Assembly: GCA_002694465.1 (NCBI GenBank)
Contig: NZMG01000035.1
Coordinates: forward strand, 1 to 64,000
Length of the DNA: 64,000 nt
Source of the DNA: Flavobacteriaceae bacterium
Lineage (GTDB): Bacteria; Bacteroidota; Bacteroidia; Flavobacteriales; Flavobacteriaceae
Reading direction: 5' to 3'
This document shows positions 59,894-64,000 of the stretch, in pieces (position 1 is the first letter of the stretch; each line of letters begins with the position of its first letter). Both the position numbers and the translations under genes were made by a program. The notes beneath the pieces are model-generated. The model was not told the origin of the DNA. It searched no databases and saw nothing but the letters and a program-made list of their open reading frames with translations.

Positions 59894-62889
59894 AAAAACT
59901 GCATTCCAATTATAAGTTTCCGCTACTTGCTATAGGTATTATTCTACTTTTAGGAGGCGTTTTTGCCTATCAAAATTTAAAAACAGGCTTATTTCCAGAT
60001 ATTACCTTTCCAAAGATTAAGGTCATTGCAGATGCAGGACAGCAACCTGTGGATAAAATGATGACTACGGTAACTATTCCATTAGAGAATATCATTCGTC
60101 GTACTGAAGGCCTGCAATACATACGCAGCACTACGTCCAGAGGAAGTTGTGAGATTTCGGTGTTTTTGGATTGGAGTACTGATATTGATGTTGCCAAATC
60201 ACAGATAGAATCCTTTATCAATCAATCGCAGGGAAGCATCCTTCCCAATACGGTGTTTTCTGTTGAAAAAATGAACCCGTCTATCTTACCAGTAATGGGT
60301 TATTCGTTGGAAGGCGATGGGCTTTCACAAGTCGATTTAAAAAAAATAGCGAAGTTCCAGATTAAACCCTATCTGGCAGCTACCAAAGGTGTGTCTGACA
60401 TAGCCGTTATTGGTGGTAAAGACAAAGAGTTTCAGGTGGTTTTAAGACCAGACATCATTAAATCTTTGGGTATTTCCATAGCTACGATTCAGAATGCCAT
60501 TGTGAATTCAAATTTATTGCAATCCAATGGATACATCACAGATTTTAATAGAATGTACCTAACCCTTACGGACAATGCTGTAGATGATATTGATGACTTG
60601 CAGAATTTAGTTATCATCAACAGTCCCAATCGATTGATTCGATTAAAAGATGTGGCTACGGTTGAAGTTAATGAGGTAAAGGAATATGTGAAAATATTGG
60701 CCAATGGTAAAAATGTGCCAATCATAGCTATTATAAAACAGCCCAATGCCAACCTTATTGAAGTCAATAAAAATATTGAACAAAAAGTTGCTGAACTATC
60801 TACAATACTTCCAAAAGGTGTCGTATTAAAACCCTATTACAAACAAGCCGATTTTGTAACCACGAGTATTGCGAGTATTAAAGATGTTCTTTGGATTGGG
60901 TTGGTATTAGCCCTTTTGGTCGTGATTTTCTTTCTACGTTCATTCTCGGCGAGTTTGGTAGTACTCTTTACCATTCCTGTATCCTTATCCTTAACACTTA
61001 TTGTATTGGATGCCATAGGCTACACCTTCAACATTATGACTCTCGGTGCTATTGCCGCTGCCATAGGATTGATGATTGATGATGTGGTCATTATCATTGA
61101 GCAAATTCATAAAATACGAGAGGAACACCCAAAAGAAAAAATGGATTGGGTAGCCCACGAAGCTATTACCCACTTATTGCCGGCAATGATAGGCTCTTCG
61201 TTAAGCACTCTGGTTATTTTTATACCATTTGTGTTAATGACAGGTGTCGCCGGAGCGTATTTTAAGGTGATGGCCTTTAGTATGATTATAGCGCTGGCAG
61301 CTTCGTTTTTGGTGACTTGGTTGTTAGTACCTGTGCTGTCTATCGTCTTCACAAAGAATAAAGAAATAAACCACAAACATCAACCAAAAACCAAATGGAT
61401 TCATAATATTTTGGGAAAACCCATTATCGGGATTGCATTTTTATTGATTTGTGTGGGAATACTTGTGGTGATTCCGTCCAAATTACCTTCCGGATTTTTA
61501 CCAGAAATGGATGAAGGAAGCATCGTTTTGGATTTTAATAGTCCATCAGGAACCACTTTAGAAGAAACCGACAGGATGCTTCAAATCGTAAATGGCGTTC
61601 TGGACACACAGCCTGAAGTAGAAGCCTATTCAGCACGATTAGGAACGCAAATGGGCTTTTTTATTACCGAACCCAACCGAGGCGATTATCTAATTAAACT
61701 GAAGGATAAACGAAACAAAACTACTACTCAAGTTTCGGACGAAATCAGAAAACGTGTTGAAGAAAAAGCCCCACAATTAACCATAGATTTTGGTCAGGTG
61801 ATTGGTGATATGTTAGGAGATTTAATGAGTTCGGTACAACCCATAGAGATAAAAGTCTTTGGCACTAATATCAATACCTTGGAAAACTTATCACAAGAAA
61901 TAGCGAGACAAGTTGAGACGGTACAGGGAACAGCTGATGTAAATGATGGTATTATAGTTGCTGGCCCAAGTTTATCTATAGTGCCCAATGTTCCCAAACT
62001 AGCACAATTAGGAATGACTGTGGCCGATTTTCAATTGCAATTACAGACGCAAGTTGAGGGAACGCTGGTAAGCTCTATGATAGACAAAGAGCAAATGATA
62101 GATATACGTCTTATTTATCCTGATGCGCTAAAAACATCTGTATCTGATATTAGAAATACGGTTATTTTATTACCAAGCGGTTCAAGTGTGCCTATTAATC
62201 AAGTGGCAAGTATTGAAATGGGTAAAGGTGTTGCTGAAATCAACCGTGAAAATCAAAAATCGATGGGTGTGATTACCGCACGACTCAACAATCGTGATTT
62301 AGGCTCTACCTTAAAGGATATTCAAAGCCATCTTACAAAAAACCTATCGCTTCCGGCTGGTTATACTATTGAGTATGGAGGGGCATACCAAGAACAACAA
62401 AAGGCGTTTAAGGAATTAATGATGATTTTAATTTCGGCGATATTACTGGTTTTTGTGGTTATTCTGTTCTTGTTTAGAAAGCTTAAAATAGCATTGGCCA
62501 TTATTGTGATTGCTGTATTGGGTGTGGCAGGAAGTTTATTAAGCCTGTACTTAACAGGAACACCACTAAACGTAGGGAGTTATACCGGAATTATAATGAT
62601 TGTCGGCATCATTGGAGAAAATTCGATTTTTACCTACAGACAGTACCAAGAAAGTGATACCTCGTTATCACATATTGAAAAAATTGAATATTCCATTGCA
62701 GCACGTTTACGCCCAAAATTGATGACAGCATTGGCTGCAATAATGGCATTAACACCCTTGGCTTTGGGTATTGGCGCTGGTGCGCAATTGCATCAACCTT
62801 TGGCTATTGCTGTTATTGGAGGGTTGTGTTTTGCTTTACCGTTGTTGCTGATAGTGCTACCAACAATTATGAAGATAATTAAAGAATAG
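59890..62889 (+). CDS. efflux RND transporter permease (AcrB/CusA superfamily)
   Basis: 999 aa; AIGLMIDDVVIIIEQIHK TM4 motif; ATGA overlap with adaptor. Confidence 0.93.
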   Translation: MKKLHSNYKFPLLAIGIILLLGGVFAYQNLKTGLFPDITFPKIKVIADAGQQPVDKMMTTVTIPLENIIRRTEGLQYIRSTTSRGSCEISVFLDWSTDIDVAKSQIESFINQSQGSILPNTVFSVEKMNPSILPVMGYSLEGDGLSQVDLKKIAKFQIKPYLAATKGVSDIAVIGGKDKEFQVVLRPDIIKSLGISIATIQNAIVNSNLLQSNGYITDFNRMYLTLTDNAVDDIDDLQNLVIINSPNRLIRLKDVATVEVNEVKEYVKILANGKNVPIIAIIKQPNANLIEVNKNIEQKVAELSTILPKGVVLKPYYKQADFVTTSIASIKDVLWIGLVLALLVVIFFLRSFSASLVVLFTIPVSLSLTLIVLDAIGYTFNIMTLGAIAAAIGLMIDDVVIIIEQIHKIREEHPKEKMDWVAHEAITHLLPAMIGSSLSTLVIFIPFVLMTGVAGAYFKVMAFSMIIALAASFLVTWLLVPVLSIVFTKNKEINHKHQPKTKWIHNILGKPIIGIAFLLICVGILVVIPSKLPSGFLPEMDEGSIVLDFNSPSGTTLEETDRMLQIVNGVLDTQPEVEAYSARLGTQMGFFITEPNRGDYLIKLKDKRNKTTTQVSDEIRKRVEEKAPQLTIDFGQVIGDMLGDLMSSVQPIEIKVFGTNINTLENLSQEIARQVETVQGTADVNDGIIVAGPSLSIVPNVPKLAQLGMTVADFQLQLQTQVEGTLVSSMIDKEQMIDIRLIYPDALKTSVSDIRNTVILLPSGSSVPINQVASIEMGKGVAEINRENQKSMGVITARLNNRDLGSTLKDIQSHLTKNLSLPAGYTIEYGGAYQEQQKAFKELMMILISAILLVFVVILFLFRKLKIALAIIVIAVLGVAGSLLSLYLTGTPLNVGSYTGIIMIVGIIGENSIFTYRQYQESDTSLSHIEKIEYSIAARLRPKLMTALAAIMALTPLALGIGAGAQLHQPLAIAVIGGLCFALPLLLIVLPTIMKIIKE

Positions 62890-62890
62890 A

Positions 62891-64000
62891 ATGAAAACAC
62901 TAAAAATTATCACCCTATTGTTGTTTTCTTCCCCAGTATTCGCCCAAGTGGGAACCAATGGCCAGGATAGAAAAGAAGAAGGAAGACCTATTAAGGAGTA
63001 TAACCTAACCATTGAAGAAAATGAAATGACACTCGCTGGTGTAACCGCAAAAGCAATGACCATTAACGGGAGTATACCCGGACCGGTCTTGGAATTTACT
63101 GAAGGTGACCTCGCCCTTATCAACGTCACCAATAAAATGGACGTGGAAACTTCTGTACATTGGCACGGACTGATACTTCCCAATTTTTATGACGGTGTGC
63201 CCTATCTGACCACGCCACCGATAAAACCAGGAACTACTTTTCAATATAGAATCCCAATCAACCAATCCGGCACCTACTGGTACCATTCGCACACAATGTT
63301 ACAGGAACAAAAGGGTGTTTATGGCTCAATTATGATTCACCCCAAGGAAAAAACTTTGGAATATGATAAGGATTTAGTCGTGGTACTCTCTGATTGGACG
63401 AACGAAAAACCAATGAACGTACTGCGAAACTTAAAGCGTGGAAATGAGTGGTATCAGGTCAAAAAAGGTACGGCGGTTCCTTTGAGCAGAGTAATAAAAG
63501 AAGGGGCGTTTGGCGCTCAGCTCAAGTTTTGGCGCGACCGTATGGAAGGTGCAGATATTGCCGATATTTATTACCCTGCATTTCTAACCAATGGAAAGTC
63601 GTTAGCAGAATATCCCGAATTCAAATCAGGTGAAAGGGTACGGCTTCGCTTTATCAATGCATCTGCCTCTACCTATTACTGGATGGACTTTGGTGGTGGC
63701 GACCCAATGGTCGTTTCAGGCGACGGTATCGATGTGGAACCTGTATCCAAAAGCCGATTTCTATTTGGTATTGCCGAAACCTACGATGTTATCGTAACCA
63801 TTTCCGATGGCACTTTAGAAGTTACCGCCACCGCTCAGGACGGTTCTGGAAGCACTTCCTTACAATTGGGACAAGGAACGATATATCCAGCCAAAAGAAT
63901 GGAGAGACCTGACAAGGTGGCAATGATGAAACAAATGGCCAAAATGGATATGAAGATGGGTGCACCGGCAATGGTCGGTAACAAAAAGAAGAACACACCC
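62891..64000 (+). CDS. multicopper oxidase (CopA-like), truncated by window end
   Basis: SVHWHGLILPNFYDGVP, GTYWYHSHTMLQEQKGVYG, Met-rich MMKQMAKMDMKMGAPAM; open at window edge, hence absent from ORF track. Confidence 0.9.
   Translation, partial: MKTLKIITLLLFSSPVFAQVGTNGQDRKEEGRPIKEYNLTIEENEMTLAGVTAKAMTINGSIPGPVLEFTEGDLALINVTNKMDVETSVHWHGLILPNFYDGVPYLTTPPIKPGTTFQYRIPINQSGTYWYHSHTMLQEQKGVYGSIMIHPKEKTLEYDKDLVVVLSDWTNEKPMNVLRNLKRGNEWYQVKKGTAVPLSRVIKEGAFGAQLKFWRDRMEGADIADIYYPAFLTNGKSLAEYPEFKSGERVRLRFINASASTYYWMDFGGGDPMVVSGDGIDVEPVSKSRFLFGIAETYDVIVTISDGTLEVTATAQDGSGSTSLQLGQGTIYPAKRMERPDKVAMMKQMAKMDMKMGAPAMVGNKKKNTP

Overview
Chromosomal window from a Bacteroidota, probably Flavobacteriaceae. Evidence: TAnnTTTG promoter boxes, a T9SS sorting domain, a ResB-CcsA fusion and low GC. 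Positions 1-55.5 kb are mostly core genes: a kdsC fragment, cytochrome c biogenesis, fumC, a dual cyclophilin-FKBP PPIase, SulP, an M14 peptidase, a PUR-family protein, nusB, yajC, pepT, pyrD, guaB, a three-gene SurA/PPIase cluster, MoxR, aconitase, hisS, msrB/msrA and LemA. The clearest accessory signal starts near 57.05 kb. A 3' half of a tRNA-Met(CAT) gene on the minus strand is followed inward by three CGTATGC-like heptamers spaced 11-12 bp, a non-coding stretch, and a TolC/adaptor/RND/multicopper-oxidase operon that runs off the window. I read this as one att end of an unclosed genomic island carrying probable copper/metal efflux. Other items to check: a lone hypothetical gene flanked by ~22-nt inverted repeats with a three-way-junction element next to it (43.38-44.13 kb); stem-loops directly after the promoter box or against the start codon of guaB, nusB, a porin and a small lipoprotein; a heme/porin/flavinylated-FMN/membrane-protein gene run (28.6-31.5 kb); REP/BIME-like dispersed repeats; and a heptamer tandem array. 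All calls come from reading the sequence and supplied translations; no searches or folding software were run.
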